A stretch of 64,000 bases of DNA from Stratiolaelaps scimitus (taxonomy: Eukaryota; Arthropoda; Arachnida; Mesostigmata; Laelapidae), in contig JABWDB010000005.1 of assembly GCA_019614645.1 (NCBI GenBank), forward strand, positions 776,001 to 840,000. The letters are read 5' to 3'. Below are positions 1 to 12,066 of this stretch, in pieces; within the stretch, counting starts at the first letter, position 1; the number at the start of each line of letters is the position of its first letter. Under the pieces are notes generated by a model that was given only the letters and a program-made list of their open reading frames with translations, did no database searches and was not told the DNA's origin. Position numbers and translations under genes: made by a program.

Positions 1-1030
1 GCGGCACGCTCCGTGGGCTTCAAGCGCCGACGTAATGTCTGCAATTACGCAATATACGCTCAGATCGTTCCGACTACTGGCTTAAATAAAACAAAGCGGA
101 GGATTTATACAAACACATACATACACTGTGACAAAGTGATAGTAAATCTCTCTTTATCCATAGGTTTAGGCGAGAATAGCTAAGGGCCGCCATTTCTCAT
201 AATCAACGTTTCAAAGAGATGCCGCAGAAGCGCGCATTATAGAGCTGCTGTCCACGATCATGGCGTCATCACAGGCGATATAGTGGGATGTGTACAGTGT
301 CGCCCATCACTGGGGGTCGAGGGACGGGCGATCATTGTAACCCGCTGAAATCTGTGGATGTTTTGATTCAACACTTGATTCGACATATTCTCATGCTGAT
401 TCTCAGCGAGCCGTACGAAAGTATGCGAGAGGTATGTAACAATCAAATGCGCTACTACTGTTTGCTCCAAGCTCAATTTAGTAAATGAACACAAACATAA
501 GTACACACAATAGCGATATAATATTAATACAAATTTCTCCCTTGCTTTTCGAAAAGCAGCAACGTACGCAGAGAATCTTTGTTGTAACCTTGTATAGAGA
601 CTACGCACATCGTAATGTCCGCAATAGCACAGCAATTCAACGGATTCGAGTTTCTCTGACATATGTTTTTCTATCCTCGAATGGCTGGCCAGCATATGGC
701 TCAATAATGTTAATTATTAAGCCAGAATAGACTCTTCTCTATTCTAGCGGTAGATCTAATGTAGTTGCTACTATTCAGCTGTGCAAAGGACTACCTAACA
801 GTAATTGGTTTGAAAAACGGAAAACTGATACGCCCACTCCTCGCAATTAGCTAGCCAGTTCAACGTTTACGGCAACGATCACCTATGACGAATTAGCTGT
901 AGCAACCTATCTACCTGAACACGCTATTGGCGCCAGAAGATCCCATTAGCTAATATAATAGACTTCACTCGAACTCGTGGTTGTCCAAGCTGACCAGTAG
1001 TCCAAAATAATTCGCCCGATTCATAAAGGT

Positions 1031-1060
<30 letters not shown>
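1031..1060. repeat. (CAG)10 microsatellite
   Basis: Ten uninterrupted CAG units, the longest pure CAG tract in the window. It lies in the presumed PP1 intron and starts a 1.3-kb zone crowded with CAG/CTG tracts. Confidence 0.98.
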
Positions 1061-1063
<3 letters not shown>

Positions 1064-1299
1064 CAATAGGCCTGCTTCGCAAGGAAGCGCCACCGTTCCT
1101 TCATCACCGTGGTTTCCAAACTGCATGTCGCTATGCCTCGATTGCTTAGTCGTTCGTTCGCTGCTCGTTGCAAGCATGACCGACGCAACGTCATTCGCAG
1201 TAGCGAGCATCACCAGCGACCGTGGAAATGTAGGGACACGCGAACGTGGCTACGTAAACGGATCTGCATCAACGACAGCGAGAACAGCAACCGCCGCGG

Positions 1300-1302
1300 C
1301 AG

Positions 1303-1333
<31 letters not shown>
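1300..1333. repeat. Imperfect CAG/CAA repeat
   Basis: CAG units interrupted by CAA. Read on the plus strand it would give Gln/Ser/Asn-rich peptide, but no flanking frame looks like a real protein. Confidence 0.9.
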
Positions 1334-2012
1334 GTCCACAGTATTGCACATCTAGTCTGCTGTCAGTCAGCCCGGAGGCCTTCACGTTTAGGCTAACGTC
1401 AGGGAGAAATCGAGAGATTGGGAGTGAGACTGGAGTGATAGCGGGGCCATACTCAGTAGCAGCAGCAGTGTGGATGCCGGCCCGCAACGCGCGCTTAGTC
1501 GCTTAGTTGCTTCGATCGCGCTGTTGTTCCATGCCTTTTTGCCTTTCGACTGCCGTCGGCCTGCGTCGTTGGCCTTCGAGCCGATCCTTGCATGGCGACG
1601 ACTACCGCTGAAGAACCACGGAACGAAATCGAGCCACGAACCTGCGGCCGACTGCTCCCTGCTGGTTGGCGAGCGTCAATTGTACTAGCAGCAGCAGCAC
1701 ACATCGTGGTAGCAAGCGGAGGCGACAGCGCCCTCACGCACTCACTAACTCGATTTTGCTAACAAGACAACTGCTAGTGATGTAGATTACAATCGCAATT
1801 ATTGTGGCAGGCAGCAGCGCACTGACACGAAGACTCTGGTCGCTGCTGATGCTGCTGCTGTTGCTGAATGCTGCAACGGGATGCTCTAGTTGGTGGCGGT
1901 GGCAATCGTGGCGACACGTTTTGCTGTGCACTAACTCGGATGTTTTTTGTCTTATTATTGTTGAGCTGGCTGACTGGCTTGCATTGATCGCAGTTCCCAT
2001 ATCAACATTGTG

Positions 2013-2030
2013 GCTGCTGCTGCTGCTGCT
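2013..2030. repeat. (GCT)6 microsatellite
   Basis: Six pure GCT units, followed after a GAT interruption by another GCT. Complementary in type to the CAG tracts at 1031 and 2345. Confidence 0.95.
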
Positions 2031-2344
2031 GATGCTGACGTCACCGCTGCTACTGCTGGCTTGCTCGATCAGTGCGGTGCTGTGCTGTTCGTACCGTTTG
2101 CCGTTACACCACCATCGTTGCCACCAGCAACAGCAGCAGCAGCAGGACCTGCAGGTATCAGAAAAGCCGGACCCGCAAGGGCTGTTGCTGCTACTGCTTT
2201 CTGACTGACTGGCTGGCTAGCCGCTACTCAGTATTGCTGCTGCCTTCTCTTAAAACCAATCTAACACAAGATGAGAATGCGGTCACACGCAGCAAGCCGA
2301 CGCTTCCCGTTTAGCTGCTCCTCACAGCTCAGCCCAGCTCGACT

Positions 2345-2366
2345 CAGCAGCAGCAGCAGCAGCAGC
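2345..2366. repeat. (CAG)7 microsatellite
   Basis: Seven pure CAG units in the same GC-rich zone. Confidence 0.97.
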
Positions 2367-2530
2367 TTATAACCTCAGATCGGCAGCGGCGCAACAGCTC
2401 TACAATGCTGATGCTGCTGCTGTTGGCGGCGCCGCCGCCGCCGCAGTTAAAGCAACCGGCGGATGGATGGAACGCAGGCAGACGGTCAACCAGTTAGTCG
2501 GGCAGACAGACACATAAGCAGCGTGGAACA

Positions 2531-2549
2531 CGCCGCCGCCGCCGCCGCC
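2531..2549. repeat. (CGC)6 microsatellite
   Basis: Pure CGC/GCC tract; similar tracts occur at 30621, 33122 and 57684. Confidence 0.95.
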
Positions 2550-5478
2550 ACAGAAATCAATGATGATGACAACGGAACCGGCAGGGACCGACGAGCAGGA
2601 TATCATAGCGCGCAGCATAGGGTTAGCGCAGGGATGTATCAGTCGTCGCTGTCGTCTTGTTGCTGCGGCTGCTGTCACTGCTGTTGGTTGCCGCGAGGCT
2701 GACAAACAGTGGAACCGACGCACGCGATGCAATATACCTGCATGTGCATCCCTTCCCGGCTGAATGCATGTTCACCTGCCTCCCTGCCTACCCTTGCCCT
2801 AGCCTAACCTAAGGAGGACCGCGTTGTGAACTAATCAACGGGCGACCACGCGAGACCTACCCGGTGCCTGGTGCCTACCAAGCAGCACCAGACGTATTCA
2901 TGGGTCACTCGGTCGGCCTGTCCGATCTTACGATGTGCTCTGTATGATATAGATAGAATGATCAAGAGATAATAACGTAGATACGCAGGATGCGTCATCA
3001 GGTTGGGCCCGTACACCTCCTCCTCCGCCGCCGCCCCCTCCACGAGCAACACAGACTACGAGACATAAATAATATAAGCAATGACAGGCGAATGGCGAGC
3101 GACCAGCGGTGAGAGGAATAACGTGGGCTCGGCCGTCAGCATGCTCCCGAATGTGCAAGGCTGCACGCTGCCGCTGTCGCTGCCGCCACCGCTGCTGCAA
3201 CAATTACTACTACTACTGGGCCAAGTAAACGCAAGTGACGTCGAAACCAAACGGAGCTAGCTGGCAAAGACAACCAGTAGCTTGCAAACGACGATGGTTT
3301 GACAATAATAATAATAATAACATTATGTCTAGCATATTGCTAGTATGAATAATATATGATAACATCGAATAAGAACGTTCTTGAACAGTGGACAGGTTGT
3401 ATTCGCTGTACTGTAATGAATAGCTGAGCTAGTAACAGAGGCAGGAACTATGTATATGTTGATTTTAATTAACGGAGCCGTCGTCAAGTTAGCAAAATAC
3501 GTTTCGATACTTTAGGCATGATATTAATTCGGGCACATATTATATATATATATCTTCAACGAGCTGTAAAGGTAATATGCTGCCATTTCTGCTGATAAAA
3601 AACAACAATAACAACAACGACAACAACAATAAAAATAAGCCTAGTGGCCAAGTTAGTCGGTGTCAATTGAGATACTCTGTTAGATGGGCATTCTAAACTC
3701 GAGTTAATCTTAAGTACAGTGGAATAACAGGATAACAGCGTATCGAAGGAATTGATAGTATTTCGAATATTGTTCCGTCGCGTCGCAACACTTTTGTTCT
3801 GCATCGCCTATGTAAACATATCATATGTATCTATTATATGGGAAGGTTGCTATTCTCATGTTATCATTTCTTGTCTCTATCCTTATGGCAGATCATTCCT
3901 TAGATATTCACCCTTGTTCGAGTTTACCATGTCGAGCTACCGAACGGGCCTGGCTCTTTGAACTTGGTGACTTTGTGTAACGGTCTCATAACCCGTACAA
4001 AGTAAATAAACATACACCAAGGTATGGGCTGTCTCTGCATCGCGTCGATTGCACCGATTCGCCCGCCGCCGTCGCCGCTGCCAGCGTTGAAGTAGCCTGT
4101 AACTGCTGAAGACGTTGCAGCTGAATCTACGAATGGACATCGAACTACACCGGACAGGAGTGGTAGTCCAATACAGACCTCACCCTCATTCTTCATCTAC
4201 GAACGATCCCCAGCCAGCACCCTGCCCCTGGCGTACCCCCGGCGCGGCGCGATAGTTCCCCGTGTCTCTCTCTCAGTTTTCAGTCTCCTAACAAGTAGAG
4301 AGCTCAATCTCACGAATCGTGAATCAACTCATTCACTGACTGACTAACTGATCGATGGAACCAGCTAGATTGATAGATAGATCCGTAGGCGAGTGACTGA
4401 ATTACCCCACGTTCATCTAGCTAACTGGCCATCGCTTTTCCTCTATGTGTAGTCGTCGTGTATTCGAGCCGCTGAGAGGAGACCGGGTGGCCGGTGGTTG
4501 TGCACCACCAGCCAGATATAGCTCGAGCGCGCTCACGGCGCTGCTCTCGCGCTCTACGCCAAATAAACAAAAAAAAGCAGTCAGACAAACCAGCAATATA
4601 CACACACGTACGTACACGAGCATGGCCACACAGCAGCAGGATCAATCGACATACATACCACCCATAGATACATCTCGATCGATACTCAACAAGCGAAGAC
4701 CTTGCAATAGCAACGACAAGGACAGCAGTACCACGTAAGGGTGACTGTGACCAGCTGTTGTGGCGAGACGGAGAGGCTAGGCAACTGAAAAGTCGCCGCC
4801 TAACTAACTACTATTAATACTACGTTATACTCTAGTATTGGTACTGCTGGTGCTGCTGTTGCCACTGCTACCTGTTGCTAGCTCTAATATAATATATACT
4901 CGCATAATCTGTTTGATATTTTCCGTTCCATTCTCATATGTTACCGCACATCGTCCCTGCACTAAGTTCTTGCCGCATTCGCCTGCTTTCTAGCAAAAAA
5001 CATTAATGCTCTATACGTCCCTGTGTATGCATCCAGCCCGCCCCGTAACCTGGTTTTCTACCTGGCGGTGACTGAGGTCTGTACGCCCGCGGACCGGCAG
5101 AACGAGGGCCAGCGACACGACACCGGCCGCGTACACCGGTGCCGGTTGTGTTCGATCTTGCTGGCACATCTACCACTGCAGCTTCTGCTTGCCGCAACAC
5201 CAACATTCCCATCAGAGTTCGTTGCCTACTATGAATACACGATGCACTTGGTCGGTTGGCCGTTCGTTCGGTTGGTCTCTATCTTTCGATCGAGATACTC
5301 GACTAGCTATCCTCCACATACCCACATACACGACGCTATAAGTGCACACCGCTGTGAGACGCCCAAGCACTGCTTCACTCTGTACAGACTGGCCAGTGGT
5401 AGCTGCTAGCTATAATAGCTGACTGGGTTGGGGGCCTCCGCCTAGGCCGCCATCTCATCATCATCTAGTCTCACTTAC

Positions 5479-5577
5479 CTCGACCTCGGAGAGTTGGACG
5501 TTCTTCCCGGGTTTCGTGCCGCGGACCTCAAGAAGCCGGGCGAGTATTGAGTCGACGTTGAGACTGCCGTCACCCAT
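5479..5577 (-). CDS. PP1c: Serine/threonine protein phosphatase PP1 catalytic subunit, first coding exon (partial gene)
   Basis: This exon encodes the N-terminal 33 residues of PP1, the metal-dependent Ser/Thr phosphatase that works with many targeting subunits. Seen: after the initiator come LNVDS, RLLEVRG and [10 protein letters not shown], which match the conserved N-terminal helix and loop of PP1 alpha/beta proteins. The ATG (5577-5575) has A at -3 and G at +4. It is the first in-frame ATG; the frame stays open upstream, but only through a trinucleotide repeat without Met. The exon ends in phase 0 after a Glu codon and is followed by GTAAGTGAG, a near-consensus donor; reading on gives a stop within five codons. 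The catalytic core (GDIHGQ, GDYVDRG, GNHE) is not in the window and must be spliced from exons to the left. LNVDS is like the beta form and [10 protein letters not shown] like the alpha form, so I cannot assign the isoform. Confidence 0.92.
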
Positions 5578-5727
5578 TCTAACGCTGTCGTGTTTAGCGC
5601 GGGCGGGACTCGTTCGGTGCTTGTTGACGTTGTTGTTGTTGTTGTTGTCGTCGTCGTCGTCGTCTTCTTCGTTGTCGTCGTCGTCGTGATTAAACAACAA
5701 CAACAACAGCAACTGCTGCAGTAACAA
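5578..5727 (-). other. PP1 5' leader
   Basis: Sequence immediately upstream of the PP1 ATG, presumably 5' UTR. It stays open in the PP1 frame through a repeat that would encode Leu, Asp and Asn runs, but contains no in-frame ATG, so translation from here is unlikely. I see no clear TATA box. A non-coding first exon further upstream cannot be excluded. Confidence 0.5.
5628..5688. repeat. GTT/GTC trinucleotide repeat in PP1 leader
   Basis: A run of GTT units passes into GTC units with TTC interruptions, starting about 50 bp before the PP1 start codon. On the sense (minus) strand these are GAC and AAC repeats, so the leader RNA would carry a long GAC/AAC tract. Confidence 0.9.
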
Positions 5728-7602
5728 CAACGATATAACGAACTATTGTAACAATGATATACTATATAGTAGTGTCCCCTGCTGACCCGGTCATTGGTGA
5801 TCCAGTCGTTGGATAATGGCTAGAATGATAATGATGGCTGTTGTTGGTGATGATAAAGATAATAATTACGATAAAGGGCGATACGAGAGAAAGTCCCGAA
5901 TCTCACTCAATCACCCGCCCTCTCATAGGGTCGCACGGCACCCAACGGATCGGACAAACGGGTATAAACGATTCATCACAGTCGTACGTCGAGCTGCGTG
6001 TCAGCTATCGACTCATAGATCAGTTGTATCTATGCGTGGACGGGAGGGATTATGAGTTTAGAGCACAGCTGATCCGCAGCAACTCCGCAGATCCGATTCA
6101 CCCAAGACACTCGGCACCTGCTCTTGCGCTACTGGTGCTTTCTGCCTCCCAAGGTACATTACGTCAGCCTATCAATAGCGCTTATAAAGAGCACTAAAAA
6201 GTATGCAGCGACACTACCGGCTAATCCTGTTGTTGTTAAAAGTGCCTTATTGTTGTTGTCGTTGTTGTTCATTCATCTTATTTGCACTCGTCTACCCGCT
6301 CGGTTGGGTGCTCTGCTACCCTCTGAGAATTCGTGTGCTTGAGGTTCATGTGTCTGGCTCCTACGAGTGCTTGAATGAGACTCTCTCTCTCTCCTATCGC
6401 CCGCTATCATTATCGCTATCATCAACAGCCATTATCATCATTCTACCCATTATCAAGCGACATTAGCGAACGTAACACCCCGACGTCTCGATCAGGTGAG
6501 GAGGCGGATGCCAGCCGCCGGGGATATCTATCATACTCTTTGCCTTTGAGTGCTGCTTATCGTTGCACAGGCGAGCAGGCAGCGAAATGTCGACACAATC
6601 CGTTTCGTTCCACTCCGAAAGGAGTAGCCCATTCCATACCAGTGCATGATTATTGTCGTCCTCGACAAGAATCCCCTACGGCAATAGCAGCCGTGGGGGG
6701 GGGGGCAGTCTCCAGCAGCATCCAACGGTACACGAAGGGTACCATACGACTGTCGCCAACCTCTGCGTGTGTGCGTGTGTGTGTGCCCGCCGCACTCAAA
6801 CTACGTAGGTCTGATACTGAGGAGGGCATTCTCAAGCTGACGCTTGCTGTTCTAGCGAAACTGTGACGCGAAACACAGAACGGCGATAAAGGGAAACGAG
6901 GCCGGCCTAGCTCCGTGACTGTATTCGGGGCGGACCTGTTTAACTTGCAATTGCCGCCACTATTACCGCTGTTCAATTAAACTGTGTTAATCACCGGTGC
7001 TTCTGCACGTTCGCTTCAATCCTTCGGCGGTGCTTTTCCGAGTGGTTATAGGGGTGGTGAGTGAGAACACCCAAAACGCCGAAGATATCGCTGATGTAGC
7101 AGTACCAGCTTCGAGGCAAACTCGGTTCATGCGCAATAACAAAAACATCAAGGGGGACATTAACTACAACAACGACAACAACAAAAGAAATCGCCTCTGG
7201 TACTATTGGTGCTTCCTGCTCCCCAATGAACAATCAGCCAGCCGATCAATCAATATATTCAAAGGTATTCAGCAGCAGCACCACCACCACCAGCTATCCC
7301 TGTTGTTCTTGTTGTGAAGAACATGAATGAGTTTGTATCGAAGCTGGTACCACATCAACGATATCTTCGGTGTCCTCAGTCACCAATCCTGGAAGCATTC
7401 AAACCGCACCCGCCGAATTGAACAACAGAATCAAATTAAACAGTTCCGAGACGAAACACAGTCCGCACAGCTCACGAGAGCCACAGCGTGCCGCGTATGC
7501 GTTTATCGCGTTGTGTTTCACGTCGGGATTTCGCTGAAACAGCACGCGTCAGCTTGACGAATGATACCCGCAGTATTAAACGTACGTACATATATTGAAC
7601 GA

Positions 7603-7619
7603 ACACACACACACACACA
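7603..7619. repeat. (AC)8 microsatellite
   Basis: Pure dinucleotide tract. Confidence 0.95.
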
Positions 7620-8124
7620 GTCACAAGGGAATATACACAAACACACGGAGGTTGGCAATAACGCCTCGTATTGTGCCGTTCGTCGTATGCTGCTGGTATC
7701 GGCACCTACGGCTATTGTTGTCGAGGGTTGTCGTCGAGGACGTCCAGTAATCATGCAATAATGATGATCGACTCGCTTAGGAGCGGACCAAACGGCTCGA
7801 CGTTTCGCCTGCCTGCTCGCCTGCGACGATAAGGAGCACCCAAAGCAAACTCACAATGCGAGCGTGGCAGATATTCCGATGGTTGGCGTTCGCCGTTCCA
7901 CCTGATCGAGATGTCGAGTCGTTGCGTTCGCTTGTGTTCGTCGTTTGTGAGGTGCAAACGCTCGTCGTGCAACAACTCGAAACAGCACTACCCCTACCCA
8001 CCGTGCTTACGCTCCGAGGTGCTTGCCCCGAACAACACAGTTCCGGCGAGCTCAGCTAGCTAGCCTGAATGAATGGTCTCTTCCTCGCACTGTCTAATCA
8101 CACGACACCAGATGAATCGAATAG

Positions 8125-8141
8125 ATATATATATATATATA
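8125..8141. repeat. (AT)8 microsatellite
   Basis: Pure dinucleotide tract. Confidence 0.95.
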
Positions 8142-8699
8142 GGCTGGACGCACGACAATAAATCGCACACGGTGACGGTGGTACCAGTGCAAAACTCCGC
8201 CGCCCTCTGCTGCTGCTGCTGACGATAACTGCTGGCACAAAGCCCACCCGTCTAACCAAGCGAATTGCAAATGGCGACTGAGGCTCTCAGCACGGCCGAA
8301 CAGCGAACGCCATCTTGGTCGAATGGATGAATGCTTTATTTATACGGCGCAGCTAAAGGGGGCTGCACGAATGAGCAGGGAGAGGGGAGTTTTTTTTTTG
8401 GGTACTGACGACAACGACGACCGAGTTAACACCATAGACAAGAGGTTAAGCTGGTCGGCGCGCTCGCAGCTGCCGTTGTCGCGGCGTTCGGCGTTCGTTA
8501 GAACTGGCTGCCATCAGGGGCGAGCCGCCACGTTTTGTTGTTTGTCTGGCGGCGTCTGCCGATAGCAGCCACTTGGTCTGTGTATTCGTATAGCAGCGGC
8601 CGCAGGGCACCCGCTCGGCTAACCGACTGGCCGTCCGGGAAGCGGCCAACCGGCGCGTTCTCGTGTCGACGATCGTTTGGCGGGCAGTTGACGCGCACT

Positions 8700-8759
8700 A
8701 ATCCAAAAGTGTCGAGCTGAGGGTCAGCTCGAAAAAAAAAAAAAAAATCCAAAAGTGTC
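8700..8759 (+). mobile_element. Severely 5'-truncated poly(A) retroinsertion with target-site duplication
   Basis: A 14-bp direct repeat (aatccaaaagtgtc) at 8700-8713 and 8746-8759 flanks a tiny insert. The insert is a perfect hairpin (gagctga, loop ggg, tcagctc; 8714-8730), one G, and an A-run to 8747 that merges with the right repeat. Target-site duplication plus 3' A-tail is the signature of LINE-type target-primed reverse transcription. The hairpin resembles the end of the repeats at 12001 and 21376 (ggctgagagtcagcc followed by A), so this looks like a copy truncated down to its last stem-loop. The arrangement is seen directly; the family link is inference. Confidence 0.7.
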
Positions 8760-9137
8760 AACAACGTCTTAATGATTTAATGGGTGGCTGGACGGCAGGC
8801 GGTACCTTGCCGTCCGTGCATGTGGGGTGAAAGCGTATTATCATGGTAATGAAAAGCAGAGGTAGACGATTTTGAGCAAACAGTCCGAAATGGAGGAATA
8901 AAAATGAGTAGACTATATTCAGCATTCGATTATATGCGCGTGTTGCAACTCTGCTAATGTATCAGTATTTTTTTTTAGATTAAAAGCAAACAGTTACATG
9001 GCCGGATCCGTTAACGAAAACCCATCCACCAGAGGAGATGGGTTTCAGTGACGGGAGACACTCGTCGCGGTTGTCTCGGCTGTTCTGATTCTTTTGAATA
9101 CAGGTTTTTTTTTAGCCCCGCATTGCTGTTCGTGTGG

Positions 9138-9138
<1 letters not shown>

Positions 9139-9168
<30 letters not shown>
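9139..9168. repeat. (TA)15 microsatellite
   Basis: Pure TA tract. Confidence 0.97.
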
Positions 9169-9171
<3 letters not shown>

Positions 9172-9486
9172 GAAGATAAAAGGTATTGGCCATAAAAAAA
9201 GAGTATATACACACACGCACACATATATATATATAAATAATTAGATATCGATTGTTTGGCGAACATCAAATTTGAATGCTCTACACTGCTTAATTCGGAT
9301 TATTTTATAGAGCGAAACGCGCACAACGCAACATGGTTTCATATAAACGGGATCCTAGTCAAATCATCAAATAACTCTGATTACTCATGCCCCGGCCTCC
9401 CAAGTCAAGAAGTTTGGGACGGGAGGTTCCAACCCATCGTCGTTTACACGTTCGTGCCTCCCATATGTATCGCTTGAGACACTTCA

Positions 9487-9512
9487 TAATAATAATAATA
9501 ATAATAATAATA
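9487..9512. repeat. (AAT)n microsatellite
   Basis: About eight pure AAT units; related tracts occur at 45138, 47761 and 52053. Confidence 0.95.
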
Positions 9513-11151
9513 GCGACAACGCAACACATTTGATTAAAAACAAAAAATCGTAAAACAAACGAATCAGATGTCGATAAAACGAGATTAACCGAAGTCATCG
9601 ATTTCTTAGCCCCAAATAGCCAAATCGTTCGCCTTTGACCTTTTGCGAATATTCTGTGGCGCCGAAGATGGTTGCTTAGCTCAGGGCAATCTCGATATTT
9701 CGACATCTGCAGCATTTTTCAGACAGACGCTAGAGACGATGAAGAAGCCAGAAGAAGCCTTTCATGAACTTCCGTTTTAATCAAAGACGCCCTTCAGACA
9801 TTTCTCGGTACCTATCCGTGTGCTGGCATGATAACGGTAAATGTCGGTAAGAAGAATCCACATCTCCTCGAGACCTGCCATAGCAGGTTCCACAATTTGG
9901 ATCCTGCGTCACATCCCACTACCAGCCTAGTAGTCTATGTCCCTAGGTATTGCTGCGTCGACGAATCAGCCGATATGACGGATACGGGTAAATTAAACAG
10001 CAACGCAAGTAGTCTAAAGTGGTGACATCGATCGGTGCAGGTTTGTCTGGATGATTGAAGGAATAAGCAGATGATCACTGCAGAGCTTCAAACCAAAGGT
10101 GTGTTAAATTTCTAGCAGTAATTGCGATTGTACACGCACAATGTTGTAACCGTAGGGTGGAGTAACATAAAACCGGATTTTTGAGGGTTTTTCTTTAGTA
10201 TTGACGTAATTTTTAAAATCTAGTTCAGGACCCCAGAACAGCAGTCGATTGTCCCGCTGTCCCTTTTATCTCCTTATCTTAGCCATGTCCGTAGATCATG
10301 TCTTGTCCTCGTTTGAAGGTTAGCCATGTCTTATGTCGAGTACTCATTTGAAGGCTGTTCCTTGACGCAGCTGCGGTTTCTGGCTTAGAAAACGGAGAAA
10401 AATGTATTCGTTGCGAAGCAACCCACATTATACAGCTCCACAGTTTATAAGACCATTTTCTACCATAATACGGTGAATAGAATATATTTTGTCGATCATC
10501 AATCATTATATTAATTACGTTATAATTTGAGGATGTTTTAATTTATCTGAGCGATCTCTATCTTCATCAATTTCGTTCCCCAAAGGCCGCCCTGAATACG
10601 AGGCTGATTTCTTGATATCGCACTTCCTGGCGCTGATGGAATCGACGTCGTGCGCTGCTTTATTTATTAGAACCACGTTTAGCTTATGGGAATTATTCGG
10701 GAACTCTTGTTTGTGTAATCTTAAAAATATTTGGTGAAAGCTTTTCGAGACGTGTTTCACCCACACATTTACCTATCGAGGTATTTCTCATTTTTGTCAA
10801 AACAAGTAGGCATCCCAATTTTAGCGAAACTCCTGCCAATGTTTGTGTTCGCACTTGTGTTAATCTGCATGCACTCGATTATGTGTAAATCTCAAATAAA
10901 TCGTCTTGCACCGATCGAAGTATCCAGTGGTCACAACAATATTTGGCGTGTTACCTTGAACAATCAAAGCACAAAATATGCTGGAGTGGGGAATGCGTTC
11001 CCCGTTCGAAGATACAGGTTTCTTTGTCCCACGGTTGAAGAATATAAAATGCGTTAGGATTGTGACAGCACCCTTGAAGGCCCCGCCTGATATGATGCAG
11101 ATTGGCACGACGTGCCTTATTCACTGTTCTCCAGTAGGGATAAGATTCTTC

Positions 11152-11152
<1 letters not shown>

Positions 11153-11183
<31 letters not shown>
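11153..11183. repeat. (TA)15 microsatellite
   Basis: Pure TA tract. A second TA tract running into AG repeats follows at 11361-11393. Confidence 0.97.
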
Positions 11184-11186
<3 letters not shown>

Positions 11187-12000
11187 AAGTGAATGAGTTT
11201 CTGCTGGGGTGTTAACGGATCCATGCGTTGACACATTATCTATGTAAGCATAAGGTTTTTTCTATCATGTATCTGACCCACAATGGTGTGGTGTTGGGCT
11301 CTCTATGCCCACGGTGCCGTTCAATCATGCACGTTCCCCACCGCACTCAGCATATAACTGATATATATATACATATATATAGAGAGAGAGAGATGTACGC
11401 ACAAGTTGGCTTGACGTCTGTCTTGCATAGTCATGGGTAAACTCGATCAGAAAATGTGTGTACTTTCGGGGCTATTCAAGTCAATTCAGTTAGATACATC
11501 CTATACAATTGCTTAAATTGCCGGCCGCGCTAACATGTATACTGAAATAGTCCAAAAAATCCACAGTTTCCGATTGCAGCGCCTTCTGCAGTAACCCGTT
11601 GTGTAACCCCGTTTAATAGGTGTCTTTTTGGTGATCTTCACTGATTGAGCTATCACTGAGTGCCCCCTGCGTAAGGTTTGCAAATTATTATATTTATATA
11701 TTTGGGTGTATGATTCCATCTAAACATTCTTTCCTTTATTATTAGTTGTCTCTTTTCCACTGTATTTGTGTGTTGTGTCAATCGGCACAGTAGTTAATTA
11801 AACTACTAATATTTCCTAATTTAATTTAATTTACCTGCTTGACGTTGCTGTCAGGTCATATGTCGTAATATTATATTGGTAATCTAACCCGTGGCAGTGA
11901 ACAGAATGGAGTCAAAATTAGGTAATTCATGGTGTCCCACTAATTGGTATGAAAGTTGCGATATTATAGTTACCTGCCTAGTTTGTAGAAGTTCTGCACA

Positions 12001-12066
12001 GGCCGTAACCTCTCACCCAGCAGTACCGTGGACGTTAAATGTTGGCTGAGAGTCAGCCCAAAAAAC
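12001..12066 (+). mobile_element. Retroelement 3' end, copy A
   Basis: Begins ggccgtaacc, contains the block cagtaccgtggacgttaaat, then ggctgagagtcagcc (a near-perfect hairpin) and a short A-run. The same order of blocks occurs at 21376, and the hairpin-plus-A end recurs at 8714. Repetition and the A-tail suggest the 3' UTR of a LINE or SINE. The 5' limit is unknown. A further gtaacctctcacc at about 12072 repeats the start of the block. Confidence 0.6.

Larger units (their letters stand above)
1..5478 (-). other. Presumed intron 1 of the PP1 gene (partial, runs off left edge)
   Basis: The PP1 coding exon at 5479-5577 ends in a GTAAGT donor on the minus strand, so the sequence to its left should be intron. 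I looked on the minus strand for the next exon, which should encode the metal-binding GDIHGQ block, and did not see it, so the intron appears to exceed 5.4 kb. The stretch is rich in CAG/CTG and GCC repeats between about 1.0 and 3.3 kb and is GC-rich there; the rest is AT-richer. Open frames in it, such as 258-704 on the minus strand, resemble no protein I know. This is an inference from one donor site. Confidence 0.6.
5728..8699. other. Gene-poor region upstream of PP1
   Basis: Likely contains the PP1 promoter, but I cannot place it. It holds CA and TA repeats (7603, 8125), a G11 run (6695-6705) and many overlapping frames on both strands. The longest, 6375-6866 plus (163 codons), shows no recognisable domain. 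The segment around 7.8-8.7 kb is GC-rich with frames open on both strands. No gene can be supported. Confidence 0.5.
8760..12000. other. Gene-poor, SSR-rich region
   Basis: AT-rich sequence with long TA tracts (9139, 11153) and AAT repeats (9487). Frames at 9359-9715 minus, 10515-10766 minus and 10731-11057 plus have no recognisable domains; the first spans the AAT repeat, read as poly-Ile. No exon with convincing splice sites was found. Confidence 0.5.
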
